DNA from: Poritiphilus flavus
GTDB lineage: Bacteria; Bacteroidota; Bacteroidia; Flavobacteriales; Flavobacteriaceae
NCBI RefSeq assembly: GCF_009901585.1
Contig: NZ_WXYO01000005.1
Coordinates: forward strand, 372,001 to 436,000
DNA length: 64,000 nucleotides
Reading direction: 5' to 3'
Each line of letters opens with the position of its first letter. Position 1 is the stretch's first letter. Of the stretch, positions 57,136 through 64,000 are shown piece by piece. Under the pieces are notes generated by a model that ran no database searches, had not been told where the DNA came from, and saw only the letters and a list, made by a program, of their open reading frames with translations. A program made the translations under genes and the position numbers.

Positions 57136-57975
57136 ATGCGTAAGCCCAGGCAGCAAAGCCATAGAAGTAAAGCAGGAAAACCCGGGGGGAAATTCCAGAA
57201 AAAAGGAGGGCCTCAAAAGAGTGCTCCCAAGAGAAGTTCCGCTAAAACAGGCGGAACAGCATCCGGATTGATCCGGCTAAACAAGTACGTGGCCAATTCA
57301 GGAGTTTGCTCCAGAAGGGAGGCGGATGTTTATATCGCCGCCGGGAATGTTACGGTTAATGGGAAGCCGATTACCGAAATGGGCTACAAGGTGAAAACCG
57401 GAGATGAGGTAAGGTTTGACGGCCGTTTGCTCAATCCTGAGAAAAAAGAGTATGTCTTGCTGAATAAACCTAAGAACTTCATCACTACGACCAGTGATGA
57501 GAGAGGCAGGCGTACGGTAATGGAACTGATCTCCAATGCGTCCAGGGCCAGGCTTGTTCCTGTAGGCAGACTGGATCGCAATACTACCGGCCTGTTGCTT
57601 TTTACCAACGATGGCGACCTGGCCAAAAAACTAACACATCCAAAACACGGGGTTCGAAAGATATATCACGTAGAACTGAATAAAAACCTCAAGGCGGATG
57701 ATCTGCGGAAGATCAAGACCGGCTTGGAATTGGAAGACGGCCCGGTACTGGTAGATGATGCCAGTTATATTGATAATGCCCCTAAGCGCGAGGTTGGGAT
57801 CAAGATCCATAGCGGTAGAAACCGTATTGTAAGGCGGATCTTTGAACACCTTGGCTACGACGTGGTTAAGTTGGATCGTGTGGTATTTGCAGGTCTGACA
57901 AAGAAAGACCTACCCCGCGGTCATTGGCGCTATCTCACCAAAGAAGAAGTCATCCATTTAGGGATGATCCAATAA
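57136..57975 (+). CDS. Pseudouridine synthase, RluB/RluF type
   Basis: Isomerises uridine to pseudouridine in 23S rRNA. A basic, disordered N-terminal tail (about 1-50, rich in Lys, Gly and Ser) precedes an S4 RNA-binding domain (IRLNKYVANSGVCSRREAD, near 52) and the catalytic domain, where VGRLDRNTTGLLLFTNDGDL (near 140) holds the catalytic Asp in the RluB/RluF/RsuA form GRLD. HPKHGVRKIYHV and GRNRIVRRIFEHLGYDVVKL are also typical. The 279 residues are complete. The basic tail is common in Bacteroidota. Exact rRNA position not assigned. Confidence 0.92.
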   Translation: MRKPRQQSHRSKAGKPGGKFQKKGGPQKSAPKRSSAKTGGTASGLIRLNKYVANSGVCSRREADVYIAAGNVTVNGKPITEMGYKVKTGDEVRFDGRLLNPEKKEYVLLNKPKNFITTTSDERGRRTVMELISNASRARLVPVGRLDRNTTGLLLFTNDGDLAKKLTHPKHGVRKIYHVELNKNLKADDLRKIKTGLELEDGPVLVDDASYIDNAPKREVGIKIHSGRNRIVRRIFEHLGYDVVKLDRVVFAGLTKKDLPRGHWRYLTKEEVIHLGMIQ

Positions 57976-58008
57976 GACCGATTTCCGCGAGCGCATCCCA
58001 TTAATAGC

Positions 58009-58701
58009 CTATTCGAATATTGCTACAGCCCTTACGGGCGATCCCGTTCCTCCTCGGATCCGCAATGGGAATCCAATAAACCGGAAACGACCCCTACCTA
58101 TCAGGAGATGTAGATTGATGAGGTTTTCATAATGGGTAAATCCCAGGTCCCCGCAAATATGATGTACTTCCTTGTTGGTTTTCCCCACAATGCCTGGCGC
58201 CATGGTCTCCACGCCGAAAGCCGCGATTTTCTGTTCCCCGAACCATAGCGCAACCTCAGTGTCTATCCCCGGACCTATGGGCCAGTTTTCCGTACCATAA
58301 GTTTTGCGGTAGTGATCCGTATAAAGCAGCACAGTATCTCCCGCTCGGATTTCCTGGCCCGCGTTTGTAAGGGCTTGCTTTACCTCCTTCAGATTAATAA
58401 GTTCTTCCTTTCCCTTATGCGAAAGGTCCAGGCAAATTCCTGGTGTATAAAAGGTACTAAGGGGCATGCTGTCTATGGATTGACCCCTTAATTCTCGCTT
58501 CATATGATTCATGCCATCTACATGGGTGCCGGTATGCTCTCCGAGCTCCAGTTTAAAGACCGATGGGGAAACGACGGAGCTATTTTTTATACCCTCCCAT
58601 TCTTCGTGGGAGGCGTGCATATTGATGCGCACTTCTGGCATACCTTTGTAAACAGGCATACCGGAAAACAATTCCTGGCTTAGGTCTATTATTTCAACCA
58701 T
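58009..58701 (-). CDS. Cyclase family protein (kynurenine formamidase-like metal hydrolase)
   Basis: A 230-residue metal-dependent hydrolase of the cyclase/kynurenine formamidase family. The Zn-binding signature is seen as HTGTHVDGMNHM near 65 (H-x-G-T-H-x-D-x-x-x-H; the usual Pro of DxPxH is replaced), and IGPGIDTEVALWF with GRGRFRFIGFPLRIRGGTGSPVRAVAIF at the end fit the family. Members hydrolyse amides or esters, for example N-formylkynurenine or isatin; no neighbour indicates which. It converges with the pseudouridine synthase and lies 43 bases from argH on the same strand, so it could ride on the arginine transcript. Confidence 0.82.
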   Translation of the reverse strand: MVEIIDLSQELFSGMPVYKGMPEVRINMHASHEEWEGIKNSSVVSPSVFKLELGEHTGTHVDGMNHMKRELRGQSIDSMPLSTFYTPGICLDLSHKGKEELINLKEVKQALTNAGQEIRAGDTVLLYTDHYRKTYGTENWPIGPGIDTEVALWFGEQKIAAFGVETMAPGIVGKTNKEVHHICGDLGFTHYENLINLHLLIGRGRFRFIGFPLRIRGGTGSPVRAVAIFE

Positions 58702-58743
58702 CTTAATGAAAAGCTGGGATAAAGATAGGCAAGGCCGCCTGTA

Positions 58744-60024
58744 CTATGAAATTTGCTGCATCTTGGCGCGAATCTCATTCAAACAAAGCTTTCCAATGCT
58801 TCCGGAGTGGGTATGATCGAGATCTTTCCGTGGCTTGAAGGTCCCCTTTTCAATTTCCTCCCCCATTTTTTTGTAAGCATCCCTAAATGGCATTCCGTCA
58901 CCTACCAGGCCGTTAAGGGTATCAACGCTAAAGAGGTAGTCGTATTTTGGATCGTCCAGAATGCTTGTGTTTACGCGTACCTCTTTTAGACTGAATCGCA
59001 TGAATTCCAGACAGGCCTTTAATTCTTCTATTGCCGGCATGATAACGGCCTTCACCAACTGCAGATCCCGGTGATATCCGCTGGGCAGATTAGTGGTGAT
59101 CATTGTGAGTTCGTTAGGTACGGCTTGCAGACGATTACACTTGGCCCGGATCAATTCAAAAACATCCGGGTTCTTTTTGTGAGGCATAATGCTGCTCCCG
59201 GTGGTCAATTCATCAGGGAAGGAGATAAAATCAAAATTCTGGCTCATATACAGGCAGATATCCATGGCCAGTTTGGCGACAGTGCCTGCTACCGAAGCTA
59301 TTCCTATAGCTGCGGCCTTTTCTACCTTGCCCCGGCCCATTTGAGCGGCCACTACGTTGTACTTCAGGGTTTTGAAACCCATCTCAGCCGTGGTGAGTTC
59401 CCTGTCAATAGGAAAGGAACTACCGTATCCGGCAGCGCTTCCCAGCGGGTTCTGATCGGTTATTTTATAAGCGGCTTCAAGCAGATAAAGATCGTCTATC
59501 AGACTTTCGGCATAGGCTGAAAACCAGAGCCCAAAGGAGGAGGGCATGGCTATTTGCAGGTGGGTATAGCCGGGTAATAGTACCTCCTGGTGCTTTTCGG
59601 CAAGGGTCATGAGCAGATCAAAAAGGGCTTTTACATCTCCCTTTACCTCGCTCAATTCATCCTTGAGATAAAGCTGCATGGCCACCAGTACCTGGTCGTT
59701 CCTGGAACGGGCCGTATGAATTTTTTTCCCGGGATCTCCCAGGGCCTCAGTAAGCAGGAATTCGATTTTAGAATGCATATCCTCAAAGCTTTCTTCGATG
59801 CTGAAATTGCCTTCTTCGATGCTTTTCGCGATCTGTTCCAGTTCCTTGATGAGGCTGGCGGATTCCTGCTCAGGGATCAGGCCGGTCTGCCCGAGCATTT
59901 TGGCATGTGCTTTAGAGGCGATCACGTCGTACTTTGCCAGGACGAGGTCTAATTCACGGTCGTTACCCACCGTGAAACGGTCTATTTTCTGATCTGTGCT
60001 AAATCCTTTATCCCAGAGTTTCAT
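58744..60024 (-). CDS. argH: Argininosuccinate lyase
   Basis: Splits argininosuccinate to arginine and fumarate, last step of arginine synthesis. The 426 residues belong to the fumarase/aspartase superfamily: HTARSRNDQVLVAMQLYL near 100, PGYTHLQIAMPSSFGLW near 150, NPLGSAAGYGSSFPI near 190, and the signature GSSIMPHKKNPDVFELIRAK near 275. It is the last gene of argD-argF'-argB-argE-argH, separated from argE by 72 bases that hold a perfect inverted repeat. It lacks the C-terminal extension of some bacterial homologues and is a little short. Confidence 0.95.
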   Translation of the reverse strand: MKLWDKGFSTDQKIDRFTVGNDRELDLVLAKYDVIASKAHAKMLGQTGLIPEQESASLIKELEQIAKSIEEGNFSIEESFEDMHSKIEFLLTEALGDPGKKIHTARSRNDQVLVAMQLYLKDELSEVKGDVKALFDLLMTLAEKHQEVLLPGYTHLQIAMPSSFGLWFSAYAESLIDDLYLLEAAYKITDQNPLGSAAGYGSSFPIDRELTTAEMGFKTLKYNVVAAQMGRGKVEKAAAIGIASVAGTVAKLAMDICLYMSQNFDFISFPDELTTGSSIMPHKKNPDVFELIRAKCNRLQAVPNELTMITTNLPSGYHRDLQLVKAVIMPAIEELKACLEFMRFSLKEVRVNTSILDDPKYDYLFSVDTLNGLVGDGMPFRDAYKKMGEEIEKGTFKPRKDLDHTHSGSIGKLCLNEIRAKMQQIS

Positions 60025-60040
60025 ATCGCTAACTACTTAT

Positions 60041-60058
60041 TCCTGATGTGCATCAGGA
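60041..60058. repeat. Perfect 8-bp inverted repeat between argE and argH
   Basis: TCCTGATG-TG-CATCAGGA: 8-bp arms and a 2-base centre, starting 17 bases upstream of the argH ATG. There is no T tract, so it is not a usual terminator. It may be an operator, a transcript-stability hairpin or an internal regulatory site. Confidence 0.45.
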
Positions 60059-60096
60059 CTGATTAATGTTTTGTGATCCCATTGTCTTTCCCCGGC

Positions 60097-61170
60097 CTAT
60101 TTTCCCTTTAAGAACCGATCCAGGATCTCAATATAAAGGGAAATTCCTTCACTGATCTCTTCCAAATAGATAAATTCGTCTGCTGAATGCGAGCGTGTGC
60201 TGTCTCCGGGCCCTAATTTCAGGGAAGGGCAGCTTAATGCCGCCTGATCCGAAAGCGTTGGAGATCCGTAGGTTGACCTTCCCAAAGCTATTCCTGATTC
60301 TACCAACGGATGATCCTTATCAATCGATGATGAATTGAGGCGAAGGGAACGAGCTTTCAGATCACAAGGGGCTGAAGCCATCAAAAGATCCGCGATTTCC
60401 CGGTTGCTGTAGCAATCGTTGACCCGTACATCTATCACCAAATCCACCTTTGCTGGTACCACATTGTGCTGGCTTCCCCCGTTTATCTGCGTTACCGTTA
60501 ACTTTACCTCACCAAGAACTTCCGAGACCTTTTCGAATTTATAGTTTTTAAACCATTCCAATGCCTCAATAGTGTTGTAAATGGAGTTGTTGTCATTGGG
60601 GTGAGCTGCATGAGAGGGAGTGCCCGTCACTTCGGCGTCAAAGATAACCAGGCCCTTTTCCGCTATCGCTAATTGCATCAGCGTTGGTTCCCCTACGATA
60701 GCCACGTCAATATGAGGTAATATGGCCAGCATGCTGTTCAGGCCGTTAGGCCCGGAACTTTCCTCTTCTGCTGAGGCAACTATGATCAGGTTGTGGGTCA
60801 GGTTTTTGGCCTCGTAAAAGTAGACGAAAGTAGCTAAGAGGGAAACCAGGCAGCCACCCGCATCATTACTGCCCAAACCGAAGAGTTTCCCATCTGAGGT
60901 TATCGGCTCAAAAGGGTCTAGCGTATATCCTGCATTGGGCTTTACGGTATCATGGTGCGAGTTGAGCAGCAGATTAGGCTTATTCTCGTCATAGTATTTG
61001 TTGAAGGCGTATATATTGTTGTTTTCCTGTTTGAACGGAATGTTGAATTCGTTGAGCCAGCTGGCGATCAAAGCGGCGGTAGGTCCTTCTTCCGACGAAA
61101 AGGAGGGTGTGCCAATCAGTTGTTTCAACAGCTCAACAGCTTTATCGGTAAGCAATTCTTTTGTTTTCAT
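60097..61170 (-). CDS. argE: M20-family N-acyl-citrulline/ornithine deacylase
   Basis: Metal-dependent deacylase of the ArgE/DapE (M20) family, 357 residues from the ATG at 61170. NSHHDTVKPN near 66 holds the first metal ligand, GSNDAGGCL the bridging Asp, EEESSGPNG the catalytic Glu pair and GEPTLMQLAIAEKG the third region. In this pathway it should remove the acetyl or succinyl group from N-acylcitrulline, because the adjacent transcarbamylase works on N-acylornithine. The start codon overlaps the argB stop by four bases, so they are coupled. Confidence 0.9.
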   Translation of the reverse strand: MKTKELLTDKAVELLKQLIGTPSFSSEEGPTAALIASWLNEFNIPFKQENNNIYAFNKYYDENKPNLLLNSHHDTVKPNAGYTLDPFEPITSDGKLFGLGSNDAGGCLVSLLATFVYFYEAKNLTHNLIIVASAEEESSGPNGLNSMLAILPHIDVAIVGEPTLMQLAIAEKGLVIFDAEVTGTPSHAAHPNDNNSIYNTIEALEWFKNYKFEKVSEVLGEVKLTVTQINGGSQHNVVPAKVDLVIDVRVNDCYSNREIADLLMASAPCDLKARSLRLNSSSIDKDHPLVESGIALGRSTYGSPTLSDQAALSCPSLKLGPGDSTRSHSADEFIYLEEISEGISLYIEILDRFLKGK

Positions 61171-61946
61171 AGGGTAACAGTGGTGAATAATTGAGCATTG
61201 GGCTTCAGCATTTCCAGGTTGCCAATACAAACCGTTTGCACTCCGTGCTCCAGGGCGTGGAAGCAGTTGTGTAATTTAGGCAGCATTCCGTTAGCAATGA
61301 CTTTATCTTTAAGCAGTTGGGGGTAATTTTCCTGATCAATATGTTGTATGACGGAACTTTCATCTTCCACATTACTCAGCACTCCTGGCTTTTCGAAGCA
61401 GTAATATAGGGTAACATCGTAATTCGGGCTCATCCCGATTCCCAGTTCTGCGGCTATGGTATCCGCATTGGTATTCAGCATCTGACCCTTTCCATCGTGG
61501 GTGAGGGCACAGAAGACAGGAGCGAAACCGGCTTCCAACAGTTTTCCGATGGCCTCCCCGTTGACGGATGAAACATCTCCGGCAAAACCGTAATCAATCT
61601 CCTTAACCGGCCTTTTGTAAGCAGTAATGGCATTGGCATCCGCACCACTTAGTCCGATAGCGTTACAATCCAGGGCCTGTAATCCGGCCACCAGCTTCTT
61701 ATTCAGCAGGCCGGCATATACCATAACTACAACCTCCAGGCCTTTGGCGTCCGTGATCCTTCTCCCATTTACCAATTTAGCTGGTATACCCATTCTTTCG
61801 CTGATCTCAGTGGCCCTTTTTCCACCTCCGTGTACCAGGATCTTGGGTGATGGAAGCTGAGAAAACAAACTCAGAAAGGTCTTGAGTTCCTCCTGGTTCT
61901 CTATGACATTACCTCCTATTTTTACTATGCTTAGCTGGGATCTCAT
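61167..61946 (-). CDS. argB: N-acetylglutamate kinase
   Basis: Phosphorylates N-acetylglutamate (or N-succinylglutamate in Bacteroidota that use succinyl intermediates). The 259 residues are an amino-acid kinase fold: VKIGGNVIENQEELK with the phosphate-binding Lys-Gly-Gly, VHGGGKRATEISERMGI near 39, GLSGADANAITA near 100, and MLNTNADTIAAELGI near 155. Length is slightly below E. coli ArgB. Its stop overlaps argE (61167-61170) and its start overlaps the argF' end (four bases), a continuous coupled run. Confidence 0.93.
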   Translation of the reverse strand: MRSQLSIVKIGGNVIENQEELKTFLSLFSQLPSPKILVHGGGKRATEISERMGIPAKLVNGRRITDAKGLEVVVMVYAGLLNKKLVAGLQALDCNAIGLSGADANAITAYKRPVKEIDYGFAGDVSSVNGEAIGKLLEAGFAPVFCALTHDGKGQMLNTNADTIAAELGIGMSPNYDVTLYYCFEKPGVLSNVEDESSVIQHIDQENYPQLLKDKVIANGMLPKLHNCFHALEHGVQTVCIGNLEMLKPNAQLFTTVTL

Positions 61947-62884
61947 TTTGCTTCCAATAATTTCTTTAATACCAATTGAGCTGAAAAGGTCCGGTTGTTT
62001 GCCTGTTCAATCACCAGGGACTGTGGCCCGTCAAGAACGGCATCTTCCACCACCACATTTCGCCTGACCGGCAGGCAATGCATAAATTTCGCTTTGCCCA
62101 GCTTAGCGGCTGTAAGCATCCAGCTGGGATCCTGACTCAGTACTTTTCCGTAATCCGAATAGCTACTCCAGTTTTTTACGTAGACGAAATCAGCATCTTT
62201 CAAGGCGGCGTCCTGATCGTACTGGATCTGGCAACCTGCTGTGATCTGAGGGTCCAATTCGTAACCTCTTGGGTGGGTAATTACAAATTCCGCATCGTAT
62301 AATCCCATCATTTGAACAAAAGAGTTGGCAACCGCATGAGGCAGCGCTTTCGGATGTGGGGCCCAGGAAAGTACTACCTTGGGGCGGGACAGGCTGCTGT
62401 GTTCTGCAATGGTGATCGCATCCGCAAGAGCCTGCAAGGGATGACTAAGAGGGCTTTCAAGATTAACTATAGGCACTCCGGCATATTTAGCAAAACCATT
62501 TAAAACCATTTCCGCGGCATCTTTTTCTTTATCCTTAAGTTGGGCAAAAGCCCGAATACCAATGATATCACAATACTGGGAAACCACAGGCGCGGCTTCG
62601 CGTATGTGTTCCGCGCTGTCGCCATTCATAATGGTACCATCGGCAAATTCCAAAGACCAGCCTTCGTTACCAAAATTCATTACCATGACTTCCATTCCCA
62701 GGTTGCTCGCTGCCTTTTGACTGCTAAGCCTGGTCCGCAGGCTATTGTTAAAAAAAAGCAGGCCAAGGGTCTTTCTTTTTCCCAAACTCAAAAACTTGTC
62801 CGGAGTCTCTTTCATTGCCCTGGCCTCCCTGATCCAATCCGGCAGGGATTCAATGTCATTTACGGATAAATAATGCTGCATCAT
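61943..62884 (-). CDS. argF': N-acylornithine carbamoyltransferase (acetyl- or succinylornithine type)
   Basis: Transfers carbamoyl phosphate to N-acylornithine. The 313 residues keep the transcarbamylase fold, but the carbamoyl-phosphate loop is FFNNSLRTRLSSQKAA instead of the STRT loop of ArgF, and the late motif is HCLPVRRNVVVED. These are the form known from Bacteroides/Xanthomonas acyl-ornithine transcarbamylases, not true ornithine carbamoyltransferase. HPLQALADAITI holds the usual HPxQ. Whether the acyl group is acetyl or succinyl is not settled from the sequence. Two tandem ATG codons mark the start (62884/62881); it overlaps the argD stop by four bases. Confidence 0.9.
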   Translation of the reverse strand: MMQHYLSVNDIESLPDWIREARAMKETPDKFLSLGKRKTLGLLFFNNSLRTRLSSQKAASNLGMEVMVMNFGNEGWSLEFADGTIMNGDSAEHIREAAPVVSQYCDIIGIRAFAQLKDKEKDAAEMVLNGFAKYAGVPIVNLESPLSHPLQALADAITIAEHSSLSRPKVVLSWAPHPKALPHAVANSFVQMMGLYDAEFVITHPRGYELDPQITAGCQIQYDQDAALKDADFVYVKNWSSYSDYGKVLSQDPSWMLTAAKLGKAKFMHCLPVRRNVVVEDAVLDGPQSLVIEQANNRTFSAQLVLKKLLEAK

Positions 62885-64000
62885 AGTTCTTTTTTAAGGG
62901 CGCTTAAAAAATGGTCAATATGCGTTTTCTCTATATTCAGTGGGGGTAGTATCCTCAAAACATGGCGGTCCTTAGACCCTCCGGTGAATATCTGCTGATT
63001 AAAGATCAGTCGCTTGCGGAGATCAGCAACATCAAAATCGAACTCCAGTCCAAGCATGAGTCCTTTCCCTTTGATCTTTCGTAAGCCCGACAGACTTTTA
63101 GCTTTTTCCCGGAAGTATTGACCCATTTCTCCTGCGTTTGAGATGAGGTTTTCCGATTCAATCACCTCAAGTACTGAAAGGGCTGCTGCGCAGGCCAGAT
63201 GGTTTCCTCCAAAGGTTGTACCCAGCAGGCCATAAGACGCCTGGAATTTGTTGTGGATCAAAACGCCACCAACGGGAAAACCATTACCCATCCCTTTGGC
63301 CAGACTGATGATATCCGGACTTACCTCATGATGCTGAAAGGCGAAGAACTTCCCACTTCGTCCATAACCCGACTGTACTTCATCCGCAATAAGTACCACT
63401 CCCATTTCCGTACACAGTGCTCTCAATTGCCGGTAGAATTCCGTGCTGGGTTGGTCCAGCCCACCTACTCCCTGAATGGCCTCCAGGATCACTGCGCAAA
63501 CATCGCCTTTTTCCAATTCAGCCTTAAGGGTTTCCGCATCGTTTAGTGCAAGAAAACTCACCTTTTGTTGCTTGTTGATCGGGGCGTTGATCTTCTCGTT
63601 ATCCGTTGCAGCCACCGCAGCTGAGGTTCTTCCGTGAAACCCATTTTTGAAGGCAATTACCCTGGATTTCCCGGTATGGAAAGAAGCCAGTTTTAAGGCA
63701 TTCTCGTTGGCTTCTGCCCCGGAGTTACAGAGAAACAGGCTATAGTTCTCACAGCCGGACATTCTTCCCAGCTTTTCGGCCAATTGTTCTTGTAATGGAT
63801 TGATCACGGAATTGCTGTAGAACCCGATCTTTTCCAGTTGCTCTTTAATCCGGCTAACGTAGTGAGGGTGGGAATGCCCGATCGAGATCACGGCATGGCC
63901 TCCGTAAAGATCCATGTATTCCTTTCCCTGGCTGTCTGTTACCATCAGACCACGGGCAGATACGGGAACCACATCGTATAAGGGGTAAACATCAAAAAGC
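62881..64000 (-). CDS. argD: Acetylornithine aminotransferase (5' end outside window)
   Basis: PLP aminotransferase converting N-acylglutamate semialdehyde to N-acylornithine. The visible frame runs to the window edge: reading backward from 64000 gives LFDVYPLYDVVPVSARG, so only a few N-terminal residues (starting Met) are missing; the GTG at 63972 is internal. GHSHPHYVSRI, SGAEANENALKLA, ADEVQSGYGRSG and SLAKGMGNGFPVGG (the PLP Lys region) are present in order. It is the first visible gene of the arginine run argD-argF'-argB-argE-argH; upstream genes lie beyond the window. Confidence 0.93.
   Translation of the reverse strand, partial: LFDVYPLYDVVPVSARGLMVTDSQGKEYMDLYGGHAVISIGHSHPHYVSRIKEQLEKIGFYSNSVINPLQEQLAEKLGRMSGCENYSLFLCNSGAEANENALKLASFHTGKSRVIAFKNGFHGRTSAAVAATDNEKINAPINKQQKVSFLALNDAETLKAELEKGDVCAVILEAIQGVGGLDQPSTEFYRQLRALCTEMGVVLIADEVQSGYGRSGKFFAFQHHEVSPDIISLAKGMGNGFPVGGVLIHNKFQASYGLLGTTFGGNHLACAAALSVLEVIESENLISNAGEMGQYFREKAKSLSGLRKIKGKGLMLGLEFDFDVADLRKRLIFNQQIFTGGSKDRHVLRILPPLNIEKTHIDHFLSALKKEL

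Noticed and set aside
63970-63972. GTG at 63972 as the argD start
   Set aside because: The frame continues upstream as LFDVYPLYDV, the conserved N-terminus of ArgD-type proteins, so the gene is cut by the window edge.
1-64000. tRNA, rRNA, CRISPR array, insertion sequence, phage or integron elements
   Set aside because: Looked for on both strands by eye; no convincing cloverleaf, repeat-spacer array, transposase or integrase was seen. A dedicated tRNA and CRISPR search would settle it.

Overview
The window is chromosomal DNA from a member of the Bacteroidota, most likely a marine Flavobacteriaceae species. The evidence is a SusC/SusD pair, lipoprotein signals of the Bacteroidota type, FG-GAP/UnbV lipoproteins, a TonB with the VFPGC motif, an N-acylornithine arginine pathway, a mevalonate-pathway cluster followed by a UbiA prenyltransferase, and several promoter-like TAnnTTTG (-7) elements. 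The genus cannot be named from the sequence. I saw no rRNA, tRNA, CRISPR array, insertion sequence or phage gene, and both edge genes (a ferredoxin and argD) are cut by the window.

Region by region: 1-10.7 kb holds a partial ferredoxin, an MsbA-like ABC exporter, an Ntn-hydrolase lipoprotein, an unknown secreted protein, a PLP D-amino-acid enzyme paired with a RidA homologue, a DoxX/Gfo-Idh-MocA pair, TonB and a metallophosphoesterase. 10.8-18.1 kb has a large GAF protein, an HD phosphohydrolase fused to a Pycsar-type membrane effector domain, and a giant lipoprotein joining a phosphoesterase, a possible kinase-like region and an outer-membrane barrel. 18.1-27.9 kb is a tightly packed five-gene minus-strand operon: two FG-GAP/UnbV lipoproteins, a vanadium haloperoxidase-like lipoprotein, a membrane-anchored SRPBCC/GyrI-like protein and a propeller-like lipoprotein.

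28.3-34.5 kb carries two sodium/solute symporters converging on xylA-xylB, a xylose uptake and entry module. 34.6-47.5 kb is an alpha-glucan/maltose utilization locus. SusC/SusD import oligosaccharides, two GH13 enzymes trim them, a GH65 phosphorylase splits maltose-type disaccharides into glucose and beta-glucose 1-phosphate, and beta-phosphoglucomutase converts the latter to glucose 6-phosphate. A divergently transcribed LacI-type regulator sits at the centre, with candidate operators in the shared gap.

47.6-52.6 kb is a glycerol region (glycerophosphodiesterase, aquaglyceroporin, glycerol kinase) plus an HI0933-type flavoprotein and a DUF1697 protein. 52.6-58 kb is TspO, then mevalonate diphosphate decarboxylase, a GHMP kinase (mevalonate kinase-like), UbiA, a true nitrilase and an RluB-type pseudouridine synthase. 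58-64 kb is a cyclase-family hydrolase followed by argH, argE, argB, argF' and argD, transcribed leftward. Start codons were moved from the longest open frame where a signal peptide, family alignment or promoter element decided it.
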